Shown: one piece after another, positions 1 through 12,600 of the stretch
How the letters are laid out: the number at the start of each line of letters is the position of its first letter
Position numbering within the stretch: position 1 is the stretch's first letter
NCBI GenBank assembly: GCA_035772405.1
Contig: JAYKKM010000427.1
Coordinates: 2,619,501-2,683,500 of the forward strand
Length of the DNA stretch: 64,000 nt
Origin: Chrysogorgia sp. JL179-B06
Taxonomy: Eukaryota > Cnidaria > Anthozoa > Scleralcyonacea > Chrysogorgiidae
Direction of reading: 5' to 3'
Made by a program: the position numbers and the translations under genes
Notes under the pieces: generated by a model
What the model was told of the DNA's origin: nothing
The model's database searches: none
What the model saw: the letters and a program-made list of their open reading frames with translations, nothing else

Positions 1-357
1 TTTTTGAACATAATTTTAAAAGTTACTGTCCATGACCCAACGTTTCGACACTCCAATCTAGTGTCTTCATCAGGGGTGATCGTGTAAAGTTAGGATCCCT
101 ATTTACACCCTCATAGAACTGATGATGACGTTATCTATTAATATGATGCAAATAAGCTTCTGGTAATAAACCACCGTCAACGTGATTCAATGGGGCGTGG
201 GTGCTATTGATATGCCAAGCCTCCAGACAACGTCTCTGATGGTACTGCGGATTAGTGGTATAAATAAGGATCCTAACTTTACAACAATCACACTAGATTG
301 GGGTGTTGAAACGTTGGGTCGTGGACAGTAACTTTTAAAGTTACGTTCAAGAAACTT
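1..357. mobile_element. Foldback element with about 64-bp inverted arms (left end at window edge)
   Basis: Positions 1-64 are nearly the reverse complement of about 287-355; both arms contain an ACGTTT(C)GA-type core next to a TCTAGTGT motif. Short inner inverted matches (around 89-115 and 260-285) extend the arms. The minus strand of the left arm reads CTGATGA, then a 6-bp hairpin, then GAAAC, resembling a hammerhead ribozyme core. The element lies downstream of the last PHB2 exon visible here, so it is probably in a PHB2 intron. No protein is encoded. Confidence 0.75.
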
Positions 358-520
358 TTTAAAGTCAGAGTAGCAACAAACTATGTCTGTTTTAATGTGA
401 TGTTGACCAACTCATCCTGGTTCAAATCAAAATACCGGTACTCTAAAAAGTTGGTGTACTGCTCAATGCGTAGTAAGTCGCATCTAAGAATAATAATACC
501 AACAAAGCCACAAAGGATAC

Positions 521-3079
521 AAGTGTCGCTGCCCTGGCTTCTCCTTCAGCTTGTACAATTTTTTGTTGCCGTTCTTGAGCTGCCCGTTCCACCAAAAATG
601 CAGCTCGTTGGGCCTCCTGTTGAGCTAAGAGATAAAAGTATTACACTGGATTGCAGTCGTCACCTTCAAAAATGAAAACCACAGCTACACAATAATGCTT
701 GTAACTGCATAGCAATTGTGTGTATCTTGCAAGAGGTATTTTTATGAGTACAATTCAGAACAGGATCAGTTGAGGATCAGTAATGCAGTTGTCATCAAGA
801 AGACAAGCTGGCCTGAAGAACAGTAGGCAAACTGTTGCCAAACTTGCTTATCGGACGCAAATTACATCATCATTTCTTCGTATTATACTGTGAGTATTGG
901 AAACAGAAAGAGAATAATTTATTGCTGCTTACCAACTTGTTTTGCCTCTACGGCTGCTGCATATTCTTTACCAAAACTCAAATCAGTCTAAAAAGGATAA
1001 GATAATCAAAGAAGAAAGCAGAAGATTCCCATACTTTTATTGGGTTTTTTTAATGTGAGTATGGTAGAAGTATCGCAACTAACTGAGTAACAGTTTTGAA
1101 CCTACAGGTAGGTAGTGATATACATAGTTCTTAAAGTTATGGCTACATACAAGGGAGACATCATCCAAGATAATATTGAAATCCTTTGCTCTGTCTGTAA
1201 GTTCTTTTCTGATCAGCAAGCTGACCTACAGATTGTTATAACAGTGAAAACAACTTGACATAAACATGGTAGCCATTACAAAATTACTGAACACAAGAGT
1301 CCTCCAGTGTTGTACCAACTAATATTAATAATATATTTACCTCTTGTCTCATTGTGATAAGCTGTGAAGCATTGAATTGAGCCACAACACTTTTTAAAAC
1401 CTAAACAAGAACAACAGGAAATATTAGGAACCTAATATTTCTGCAGAAACCTTTTTGTTGCATGATCTCATCAGTTTTGTTTAAGTTATATTATAAGGAA
1501 GTTTTCCCTGCTAAAGCAGGGACCATTTGGCCTTGGCATGTCTTCTCTTTCCATTGTATCTATTGTGTCTGTCTTCCTAAACACCAGCATGTCATGACCA
1601 CGGTCTTCCATGTTACCTTTGGTTATCCTGTTGGAACCAACCATCTCCATCGTCACATACATCTTCACCCTTTCCACATGCCCACAACCAACTCGATCGT
1701 GCTCTCCTTACAATCTTACCTCGTTCATAATCGAAGGTAGCACTCTTTCATCGTAATCTAGTCCTAGTTTTTGGTACATTTTCGGTAGGCTGCTGGATAA
1801 TGGTCTGGCCAACACCCGAAGACCAATGTTAACCATCTGTAGGTCTGCAAAGACAATTTTTATGATATCTTTACAGTTACACCCATTATTTTTAAAAGTT
1901 ATACAAAGCTACTGGGAAGCATTACAGTGAGCTTTCTGTCCTTTTTATCCCTTTGGCTACAGATTCTCTTCCTTGTACAATTAAACTACATTTAGCCAAC
2001 TTTTGTTCTAATATTTTAAAAGCATTTTGGTTTTCCAAGGATCAGTTATGTAGCTGTCATCAACAAGACTAGCTGGCACAGATAACAGCAGGCAAACTGT
2101 TGGCCATGCAAGCTTGTCAGGCGCAAATTACGTCATCATCTCCTCAAAATCAACCCAACTGGCTTAGCTAGCTTAGGCTATTCCAACTGAATTCTAGTCT
2201 TTTTTTATTAAAACCTATTTGGGGTCTGGATAAAACTGAAACCAAAAACCTACTCTTTACCTTTGCTTCCAGTGAGCGACATTATTCTCCTTGGTTTTGA
2301 TCTGATGTCGTAGATTATTGGATACTGGAACCATGGTATTCTAATCAACATATCAAAATGAAACATGTTATGTTGTCTCGCAAATAAATAAGATGGTCAG
2401 GTGGATGAGTGGTGGTCAGGTGGATGAGTGGTGGTAATAGGTGGATGAGTGGTGATCAAGTGGATGAGTGGTGTATCATGAGACAATGAAAATGAAAATA
2501 ATTTGATGACATGCCTAAAGTGTAGTCCTTCTGAATAAATATCATCTTGTATGCCACCAATCCGGCTAAAAATGATTGCTCGTTGACCTCCTTCCACTAG
2601 AAATAACAGCAATAAACCGACGTAAATACACCAGCAATATTAAGCATTATGGACATCAACCGACCCAAGGCATGAAGGCCTAGTTTAAACCACTTGTCTG
2701 TATATATTAACACACAGATTCAAGGTGCCTATCTATCTAGTAATCAGGATATGTCTATAACTGTTAATTTTAGTGGAAAAGGGTGGCTATATTAACAAGC
2801 AAAGTTATCCCCAAGGTAAAAATGCTTGATCGTTTTTTATTTGTATGAAATCCAACACTGTAAGTGACTGTTGTACAGTCATCAGTAAAGTGATGTCTAT
2901 GAGTAAACTAGTGACAAAATCTACTGAAAAATCTTCATAAAATTCCTCTCACCCGTGTACAGGGACTCCTTTATCCCATACCCTACAAAAGCTGCTCCTG
3001 CTAGAAGTTTTAAACCCAGGCTAACTCCGCGTGGAGCGTTTCCCATGCGCCCAGCAAACTCCTTCACTTTGTCCGCCAT
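521..3079 (-). CDS. PHB2: Prohibitin-2, eight exons, C-terminus beyond left edge
   Basis: Coding exons on the minus strand: 3079-2953, 2596-2515, 2340-2261, 1844-1720, 1400-1341, 1225-1151, 987-933 and 624-521. Joined, they stay in frame for 236 codons of a protein usually about 300 residues long. Recognisable segments are the N-terminal membrane anchor (around residues 20-38), [101 protein letters not shown] and [15 protein letters not shown]2 forms ring complexes with PHB1 in the mitochondrial inner membrane, where it scaffolds proteases and lipids and acts in mitophagy. The start is the ATG matching the family N-terminus. The donor after exon 2 is GC rather than GT. The donor of the last exon (520/521) is the least certain; the missing part is the C-terminal coiled-coil end. 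SMG8 is transcribed divergently from 620 bp away. Confidence 0.96.
2396..2472. repeat. Short minisatellite in PHB2 intron 2
   Basis: Four imperfect copies of a unit near 19 bp (GTGGATGAGTGGTGGTCAG) occur in tandem within PHB2 intron 2, just past the GC donor. No coding potential. Confidence 0.8.
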
Positions 3080-3699
3080 GATGCAACTACAGTACTATAA
3101 TTAACATCATTCACGTGGTGCGAAGGAGTACGACGACACTTGACGATCGTGTTACGACATTTCACGATCAGAATACGAACTTTAAAGTACAATTTGTAAG
3201 GAATTGAAAATTATAAAGTTTATCTTATTTGAAAAAACTCTTAAAACAATGAGGAATAACAACTTACAGCTCTTCCATATTTCATTCAGTACTTGAGCTG
3301 ATCTATGACGTAGCAAGTTGTACACAACATTAGAAAATCATGTATATCTTTCCAATAATATTAAAAGAAATCACTCAAAACTTTGTAATTGCTACAGCTC
3401 ATGAAACAAAACATTATAGACGAGCTTCAAGTGATTTCGTTCAATAATAAAGATATACAGGATTTTCCAATGTTGTGTACAACTTGCTACGTCATAGATT
3501 ATCTCATTTGAATATCACCTAAGTCTAAATTAAAGATCTGATTTTAGGGCTTAGATTTAAATTAGACTGTTAAACAGTCTGTGTAATAATTTAAGTATAC
3601 CATTGAAACCGATAAAACATTACAAAGTTTTTAAATTTTAAAATCGGTTACTCATAAAGTGGCGACCATTGGAGGCGCGGTTGCTTTTCTAAATCCAAT
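3080..3699. promoter_or_regulatory. Bidirectional PHB2/SMG8 promoter interval
   Basis: The two start codons are head-to-head, 620 bp apart. Both begin in an ATGGC context (MADK.. and MADE..). Such compact divergent spacing between two housekeeping-type genes suggests a shared promoter; no TATA box is obvious. More than half of the interval is a palindromic element (about 3188-3540), which leaves roughly 100 bp next to PHB2 and 160 bp next to SMG8 as likely core promoter. This is inference from layout only. Confidence 0.6.
3188..3540. mobile_element. Palindromic MITE between PHB2 and SMG8
   Basis: The left arm (to about 3400) is the reverse complement of about 3415-3540; both contain the GCAAGTTGTACACAACAT core and a GACGTA/TACGTC segment. 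Its internal sequence resembles the larger palindrome at 49733-50514 (shared stretches such as CATGTATATCTTT and GAAATCACT). Noncoding foldback element. Confidence 0.8.
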
Positions 3700-6600
3700 A
3701 TGGCCGACGAGATGAAGTTATGGAGACAAGGTTACTCTATCGCAAGTTTAGAGTCTTTCACGGAGTTAGCGAGCACCAAACAATGGTAGGATTACCGAGA
3801 AGATTCAATGCATTACTGTTTTGCTAATTTCAAATATATTAACGCCAAGGAATTGTCAGGAATTGACGCTAAATTTGACAATGTTTTTTTTCCAGTTTTG
3901 CTGATGATAAAGTTTGTGTTGTTGGTTTGTTTGGCAATGGACGGTCGGGCGTTCAAGCGAAAGCTTTTTACGCCAATTCTGCAGTGGAGAGAAATGTATT
4001 TCAGGTAGTCTATATTCTGTAATGATGGTTTAGTTATTTTACTATCAAATTTGTTTGAATAAACAAATAAACAATTGAATTTCATAGATTGATATGTTAA
4101 CTATTAAATTAACTAATAAATATTTTTTCTTATAAATATTTTTCTGTTAGAAAGAAAATTTCTTCAAATTAACAAAATGTGACCTGGTGAGTAATAATAG
4201 CTTTTGGTAGACCCACTAACGAACAAATAAACAATTATTATCTTCCCAGATTTGTGACATAAACAACTTACATTATTTGTAGGTAGTTAATCTATGTATC
4301 ATTTGTTTTTATTTACTGTAGTGTGAAATAGAGATCTTTCATGACGTTGAACAGCGTATCTTGTATCTTCACCTGGTCACTGTCCACGATGGTGCCATGT
4401 TATGTAAACTGTGTGAGGCTTTGGATCAAAATATCCCTCTTGCTGTAAGTTAGGCCTCAAAATAACTCTGCTGTCACAATCATAACCATAGTATCACTCT
4501 CTGACAAAGTGCCTTTGCTGGAAATATTACGTTCCTACACACTATTTCATGATAATTTGACATTGATTTTCTTAAAATCTTGTAGGAATCCCACAATGCT
4601 TGGCAACACCAAGAATATCAGTATGCCAAAGCCTTGTTGTTTATGTTTTCTGTTTGTCACATTATGGTGGTAAGATTCATGAAACTCTTTACGAAGTAAA
4701 AACATTAAACCAGCCCTAAATATATTACTGATATAGATTGTACAGTACATAAAGTGAATATGTTAATATATACACTCATACACTGATGTAGTGAATGTGT
4801 GAGAGCTTGAAGTAGACCTGCATTACATGCAGAGTATGAATTAGCGGTTTATTAGCCAATATGACTAATATTAAAACTGTAAAAAAGTGGGAGGAAAGCT
4901 TTTCCTGTGATCTTGATAAAGAAATCCAAGGTAATAAAGTTGTAAAGCTGAAATGTAAACTGTGTTGTAAGTATGAAAGGAACATCACATCAATCAAAGG
5001 GTTTCACTGTCAGTCTGCATGAGTATGAAATGATTGAAAGATGCAGAATGATGTTAATTGGGTCGTTTTGCTTGCCAATTTTTTTGCGAAGCAGTTTTGA
5101 GTCCCTAATTCGTACCCTGACATGGACGATCGTCAAGCTCATATCCTCAGAAAAATGATTCTGAAAGGAATTGAACCTATAACCTTCTGATTGCCAGTGA
5201 GATGCTCTAACCATTGAGCTATTGAGTTACAATGATGTACTGATTTGATTGATATATGTACTGCTTATGCAGCAGATACAAGCATTACTGATATATAGTG
5301 ACTACCACATAGACAGTACAGTACATATATCAATCGATCCATTCATCATTGTAACCTTCACTCTCCATCTGAGTCTTGGTAGCTCAATGGTTAGAACATC
5401 TCACCAACAATCGGTTTTTGTGTCCGAAATGGTAATGAGTGTGATGTCAAATCATTCATCATTTTGGATACAATACAGGTATTCTGTTGCTGCAAGAGCA
5501 ATTTGACGTAATTCAAACGTTGATGTAAACAATAATTTTTACAACCTCAAACTTTGTGCCTTTAGTTATAATCTCTTTTATTATCTAGTTAATGCATCCC
5601 TACGCAGACCTTTGATGTCAGTTATATCCGATTGTTTAAACTTGTTGCTAACACAAGGTATTGAGAAAGTATAGATACTATAGTCCAACCTAAACAAGCC
5701 TAGATATTAGCGGCCGGCCACGAATATTGTCCGGTACAAATATCCCATTTCTAGAGATTTGACAGTTACAGTATTAACGTGTCTATCATTTTGTCCGATT
5801 TCATCTTGTTCGAAGATTATACTCAACTTTTTGTGAAAGTAAAACATTTTTGTATTGAATGGACTGCGTTTAAATTTCGTATTGTGCAATCTCAGATTGG
5901 AGATATTAAGCTAATTTTTTAGACATTACGCTACGTTTGGACTTTGGAGACATTACGCTAAGTTTGGAAGGCATTACGCTAAGTTTGGAGACGTTACGCT
6001 AAATTTGGAGACATTACGCTAAGTTTGGAGACATTGCGCTAAGTTTGTAGATATTGCGCTAAGTTTGTAGATATTGCGCTAACTTTGGGGACACTGAGCT
6101 AACTTTGGAGACATTGCGCTAAGTTTGGGGACACTGAGCTAACTTTGGAGACATTGCGCTAAGTTTGGAGACATTACGCTAAGTTTGAGACATTACGCTA
6201 AGTTTGAGACATTACGCTAAGTTTGAGACATTACGCTAAGTTTGAGACATTACGCTAAGTTTGAGACATTACGCTAGGCTTGGAGACATTGCGCTAAGTT
6301 TGGAGACATTACGCTAGGCTTGGAGACATTACGCTAAGTTTGGAGACATTATGCTAAGTTTGGAGACATTACGCTAAGTTTGGAGACATTACGCTAAGTT
6401 TGGAGACATTACGCTAAGTTTGGAGACATTACGCTAAGTTTGGAGACATTACGCTAAGTTTGGAGACGTTACGCTAAGTTTGGAGACACTACGCTAAGTA
6501 ACGAGATGTTACACTTAGTTTTTAGACGTTATGCTAACTTGTACCGTAACTCTGTTTTTATGACCCACTTTGCTACTTCGTGATGTGCTGAATATTATGG

Positions 6601-9600
6601 TGTTATCTTTTTCAATCACGGTACTGGAAAGTGCTTTTATCGACGTTCAAACATCGCTATTTTGATAGAAAAAATGTCCCGAGTCTGGGACCGAAGCAGC
6701 AGTGTATAGTGACGTCACATAATATCGATATGTTTCGTCGATAATATTGATATGTTTTTTGTGGTGCTTGAATGCTTAGCTGTGGAAATATTACTGATGT
6801 TTGAGTTAGAGTCAACTTCCTCCACTGAAAGCGAGATCAGTAATGATTTTTCATCTCTGGAATCTATGCCAACTCTAACGTGTAACGTCAAAGAGGTGAT
6901 TTGACCGCGCGATGAGGTGGGATAAAATTGGTGTAATTTTTCCACTTTTACATAAAAAATAAAGCACTTTCCTTTGTCGTAATTGAAAAACCGATACCAC
7001 CATAATATTCAGCGCATCAAGAAGTATCAAAAACAGAGTAGAATTTTTCGTTTTATAGGCAGTTTAAATATTATTATCATCCTCCATTTATTTAGGCAGC
7101 AATTAATCACCGTGTTAAGCCAGGAGTTGGTGAATGTGGATGGAATTCATGACATTTGGAAGCAGACTGGGCGACCTTGTATTCCAAGATTGCTTTGTTC
7201 CTTTCAACAGGTACCTTCAAAGACCTCCTACCTAAGTAAAGTTACATTAAGCAGTTTGAAATGTTTGATTAAGACCTTATTTGATAAAACTTATTGTATC
7301 TGTAACTGTAAATATATTTCTTATCAGTTTTTTAGGATTTTATTATTAATGTAGGATTTTGTATGTTGTAATGCGCATTTGAAAATTCTAGGATTGATAT
7401 TTGTGCGCAATATAAATTAATAAATTATTACTCGGGCTACTGTGGTAGCCGAGTCTATGTTTCGGCTCCGTTTGTTATTTTTATCGCCACACAAAATGGC
7501 AAAATTGCGTAATCCCCCGTCAGGCTTTGCAAACGTGCTCCTAAACACGAGTTCTATTAAACCGGTAGTTCTTTGTTTTCGACAGCTTTGTTTTGGTCGA
7601 GTTATTCTCTGACTCTGTTGGTAGATTTTGAAAGTAACTGACTTAATCAACAATAAATAATAATAATAATAATATACGTTTTAGGAGCATTCTACAGCGC
7701 TCAATGCTCTTACAAGATGAGTAAAGTGAAAAACAACATAAAAGTAAATTATCTATTTACAAATGTGGTAAAAATAATTAATACAAAAATAAAAATATTA
7801 AAAAAGGAAAGTCTTTAACCTAGATTTAAATAAATTAACATTGTCAGCATTCCTTATGTGAATTGGAAGAGAATTCCAAAGTTGTGGGGCACAGATAGAA
7901 AATGCTCTATCACCATAAGACTTGGTATTAGATTTAGGTGTGCACAACAAGTTCTGACTGGAGGATCTTAAAGTACGGACTGGCTATGTGACAGACAACT
8001 GTGATCGCGCGGTAGACCATGTATACTAAAAGATGACGAGCGATTTCGAAACGGCTTGGTCCGCGATCTCAATGAGACTATAATGAATGCCAAGTTCGTT
8101 ATGAATGCTAAAAGTATACATACTTGGACTCAGTAATTCCAAACCTGTTTTCGGAATCGAAATCGAGTAAATATTGACCGAGATATAAACGTTCAAAAAT
8201 CTACGACGAAGCGGCCTTCGCGCGCATTGCTCAGGTCAAAAAGTAGCCTGAGTGAACGCCTAGTGAGCGTCTTGTTATTTATTATTATTGAGCTACCGCG
8301 CTGACGCGGAACAGTTTGCTTACTTTAATTATAATGTATTATTGTTAACTATTTTAGAATCGTCATTCCCAACTCTCAGCAAAAAACGCCTCTGAGGTTT
8401 GTCAATTTTGAATTTAAAATCCCAATAGTCGTGGTGCTCATTCACTTTGTTCTTTTGGTTGAAGGTTGAACAAAATCCCGATTCATACGCAAGTCGGACG
8501 AAGATAAAATCTCAGGTGATTGCATTCGCATTCAACTTATTAAGGTTAATTGAAACAATGTTAGTTTTTTTGTGAGAGTTACGTAAAATGACTTGAGCTT
8601 TTGCCCGCTTCAGGCTGAGCCGCGATCTTGCGAAGTGAGTTGTGACGTGTGATGCGCAGTGTTGTTGTCATCTTTAGCTATCAAGTCTCGTCGTTTTTTG
8701 TTCATTTATAGACACCACCGAAAAGTCCACTAATTAATCTTCAGCACGCTCTTGAAGATCAAGTTTACAGTATTATGAGAAAGAGTCGACTGCTTGGAAG
8801 TCTCAGGTAATAAGAACGACGATCATGATGGTGGTGATGATGATGATGATGATGGTGGTGGTTCCAATTCATAATGATTTTACAATCATTAATCATACTT
8901 GGCTCACTCTCTAGTTTGTATGATGTTGCTGAAGATTATGATGATTATGATGGTGATGATAGCGGTGGTGGTAGCGGTGGCAATGACAGCGGCGGGATGG
9001 AGGAGGAAGACGGAGGAAGAGGAGGACGAAGACGACGAGGAGGAAGAGGAGGACGAGGAGGAAGACGACGGGAGGAAGAGGACGAGGACGACGACGAGGA
9101 CGACGAGGAGGATGGGGAGGAAGAGGACGGGGCGGGACGAAGGGGAGGAGGACGACGGGGAGGAGGACGACGGGGAGGAAGGACGACGGGGAGGAGGACG
9201 ACGGGGAGGAGGACGACGGGGAGGAGGACGACGGGGAGGAGGACGACGGGGAGGAGGACGACGGGGAGGAGGAGGACGACGATGGGGGGGGGGAGGACGA
9301 CGACGATGGGGAGGAGGAGGACGACGGGGAGGAGGAGGACGACGGAGGAGGAGGACGACGGGGAGGAGGACGACGACGAGGAGGACGAGGAGAACGACGA
9401 CGGGGAGGACGACGACGGGGGGAGGACGACGACGACGGGGAGGAGGACGACGACGACGGGGAGGAGGACGACGACGACGGGGAGGAGGACGACAACGGGG
9501 AGGAGGACGACGACGACGGGGAGGAGGAGGACGACGGGGAGGAGGAGGACGACGGGGAGGAGGACGACGACGAGGAGGACGACGACGAGGAGGACGAGGA

Positions 9601-12600
9601 GAACGACGACGGGGAGGACGACGACGGGGGGAGGACGACGACGACGGGGAGGAGGACGACGACGACGGGGAGGAGGACGACGACGACGGGGAGGAGGACG
9701 ACAACGGGGAGGAGGACGACGACGACGGGGAGGAGGACGACGACGACGGGGAGGACGACGACGACGGGGAGGACGACGACGACGACGGGGAGGAGGAGGA
9801 CGACGACGACGACGGGGAGGAGGAGGATGACGGGGAGGAGGAGGACGACGGGGAGGACGACGACGACGACGGGGAGGACGACGACGACGACGGGGAGGAG
9901 GACGGGGAGGAGGACGACGACGGGCAGGACGACGACGGGGAGGACGACGACGGGCAGGACGACGACGGGGAGGACGACGACGACGACGGGGAGGACGGGG
10001 AGGACGACGGGGAGGAGGAGGAGGACGACGACGACGACGGGGAGGAGGAGGAGGACGACGACGACGACGGGGATGACGACGACGACGACGGGGAGGAGGA
10101 CGACGACGGGGAGGAGGACGACGACGGGGAGGAGGACGACGACGGGGAGGAGGACGACGACGGGGAGGAGGACGACGACGGGGAGGAGGAGGACGACGAC
10201 GACGGGCAGGACGACGACGACGACGACGGGGAGGACGACGACGACGACTGGGAGGACGACGACGGCACAGAATAAATACTCAACCAGAAGTCCGACTCCG
10301 TGTCGGTGCCTTTGATGTTGGTGTCCTCGCGCATCTCAGCTCGCGCATCCGCCGCCATTTTGCTAGCAAGCGTGCACTTGGTGGCCGGGGGGGTGGCGGT
10401 GTAGCGGAGGAAACGTCGTGTAACGACTGACAACTGTACCTTTCGTGGTCGAAACTTTAAAGTGGAACGACAGAATGCACATAACTGTTATGTTTATGCA
10501 TAGCTCGAGTTTCTGCATCATCTGTAACTTGTTAAAATGTCTATAAAGTGATAATCAATTGACGCCATTTTGCGAGCAAGCTACTTCTTGGTTTCAGGCA
10601 TACCCCCCCTGAAGCTGGCTTTCACAATTCTTAAATATCACCACCATATTTGTTTATAGAAGAAGATGGCTTATAACTTCAAAACTACGCATTTTTGAAA
10701 GATATCGTGTACGTATGTTGTTAACAATTTCATAAGCTTTCATTTGGTGTATAGTGCAAGTTTTTCCGTTATCTGTATTTTTTTTAAATGTTGAAAATGT
10801 TTGTACCATTGCTCGTAAATGGGAAGGAAATTTCTCCCTAATGTTGTAGAATTTTGAATATTGTTCATAAAATACTTAACACAGAAGCTTGGCCTTGATA
10901 TCAAACAGAAGATACTGTACAATTTTATCTGTGGTAGAAATCTCAAGTTTCTAGCTTAACGGAAAGTATTTCAAAAAAGAGGAAACCTTTTTTTCATTTT
11001 TGTCTGGCCTGTGTGAATTGGTGAAGTTTGTTTTTCCTTTTGCAGTTGTGCTGTTTGCTATTTCATATAACTTTGCAAATACTGTATGTATGAACTTCGG
11101 ATATGCTTTAAACAAAAGCTAATTAAAAGACAAAGTTCTGCAAACGTTTGTAGTTTTCTAACTGAAGCAGAAAAAGTTTTAGATGAACATTAGTGAACAT
11201 ATTTTTGAATATATCTTAAGAATATTGGAATGATATAATTTCTCATCTTGTAGTTTGTTGTTAATCTATAACTTTAAAAGAATCGTATAAATTTATTTTA
11301 CATCAAAAAACAAAGTTTCATATTTGTATTAGCTTTTGTTTAAAACATATCCGAAGTTCATACATACAGTATTAGCAAAGTTATTTAAAATATCAAACCC
11401 TGTAACTGCAAAAGGAAAAACAAACTTCACCAATTCACACAGGCCAGACAAAAATGAAAAAAAGGTTTCCTCTTTTTTGAAATACTTTCCGTTAAACTAG
11501 AAACTTGAGATTTCTACCACAGATAACATTTTACAGTATCTTCTGTTTGATAACAAGCCCAAGCTTCTGTGTTAAGTATTTTATGAACAATATTCAAAAT
11601 TCTACAACATTAGGGAGAAATTTCCTTCCCATTTACGAGCAATGGTACGAACATTTTGAACATTTAATAAAAATATAGAAAACGGAAAAACTTGCACTAT
11701 ACACCAAATGAAAGCTTATGAAATTATTAACATACGTACGTAGACGATGTCTTTCAACAATGCGTAGTTTGGAAGTTATTAGCCATTTTCCTTCATCAAC
11801 AAACATGCACGCTTGCTAGCAAAATGGCCGACTCGCGCATGCGCATAAAAAAAATGGGACATGTTTTCACGGGAGTCGGACTTCTGGTTGAGTATTTATT
11901 CTGTGACGACGGGGAGGAGGAGGACGACGGGGAGGACGACGGGGAGGACGACGACGACGGGGAGGAGGAGGACGACGACGACGACGGGGAGGAGGACGAC
12001 GACGGGGAGGAGGAGGACGACGACTAAGGGGAGGAGGACGACGGGGAGGAGGACGAGGACGACGGGGAGGAGGAGGAGGAGGGGAGGAGGATGACAACGA
12101 CGACGAGCAAGAGGAGGAGATGATTATTGTTGTTCATGATGTTCTTGTTCGTTCATATATAAAGTTATCTCTAACTCCTTAATATCCTTTATTTAGTTCC
12201 AGTTCTTTGTTTACCGTCAACTCAAGCCATAATTTTGTTCACGTCCAAGCGGGTAACACCTCGCGTTCTGCAGATCCAATTGAAATTATTTTAAAGAAAT
12301 TTCCATTTCCATCGTTTCCAGGTAGATTAGGAAAAAACCCGTATACAAGTATTGTTCTATTTTTAGCACGCGTTCCATTTGGTGACGCTCCAATCTGGTA
12401 TAATTCTACTGATTCCTTCCCAACTCCTTTCTCTCAGATCATTTTAGCTCCACACTCTTTTCCAAGCCTCAGTTTACTGGCAGTGCCACAGACAATACGT
12501 CTAAGTCAGGTCACGTGCTTTTGCGCGAGTTTTTGAGAGAGCAGATTGATAATCTAATGACTGGAGACGGACGAGATGGATTGGCTGAGGGACGAAGAGG

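Noticed and set aside
1462..1740. 92-codon plus-strand frame
   Set aside because: It is antisense to PHB2 exon 4 and its intron.
5934..6510. Regular short direct repeats resembling a CRISPR array
   Set aside because: Units are contiguous without unique spacers, in a eukaryotic intron; it is a minisatellite.
8874..10433. Long overlapping open frames of 318, 458 and 509 codons on both strands
   Set aside because: They are translations of the GAC/GAG/GGG minisatellite in several frames at once; no domain and no conservation pattern.
12197..12536. A third frame break in SMG8 between exons 8 and 9
   Set aside because: A 116-bp intron (12322-12437) with GTAGAT donor and CTTTCTCTCAG acceptor resolves the frame exactly.
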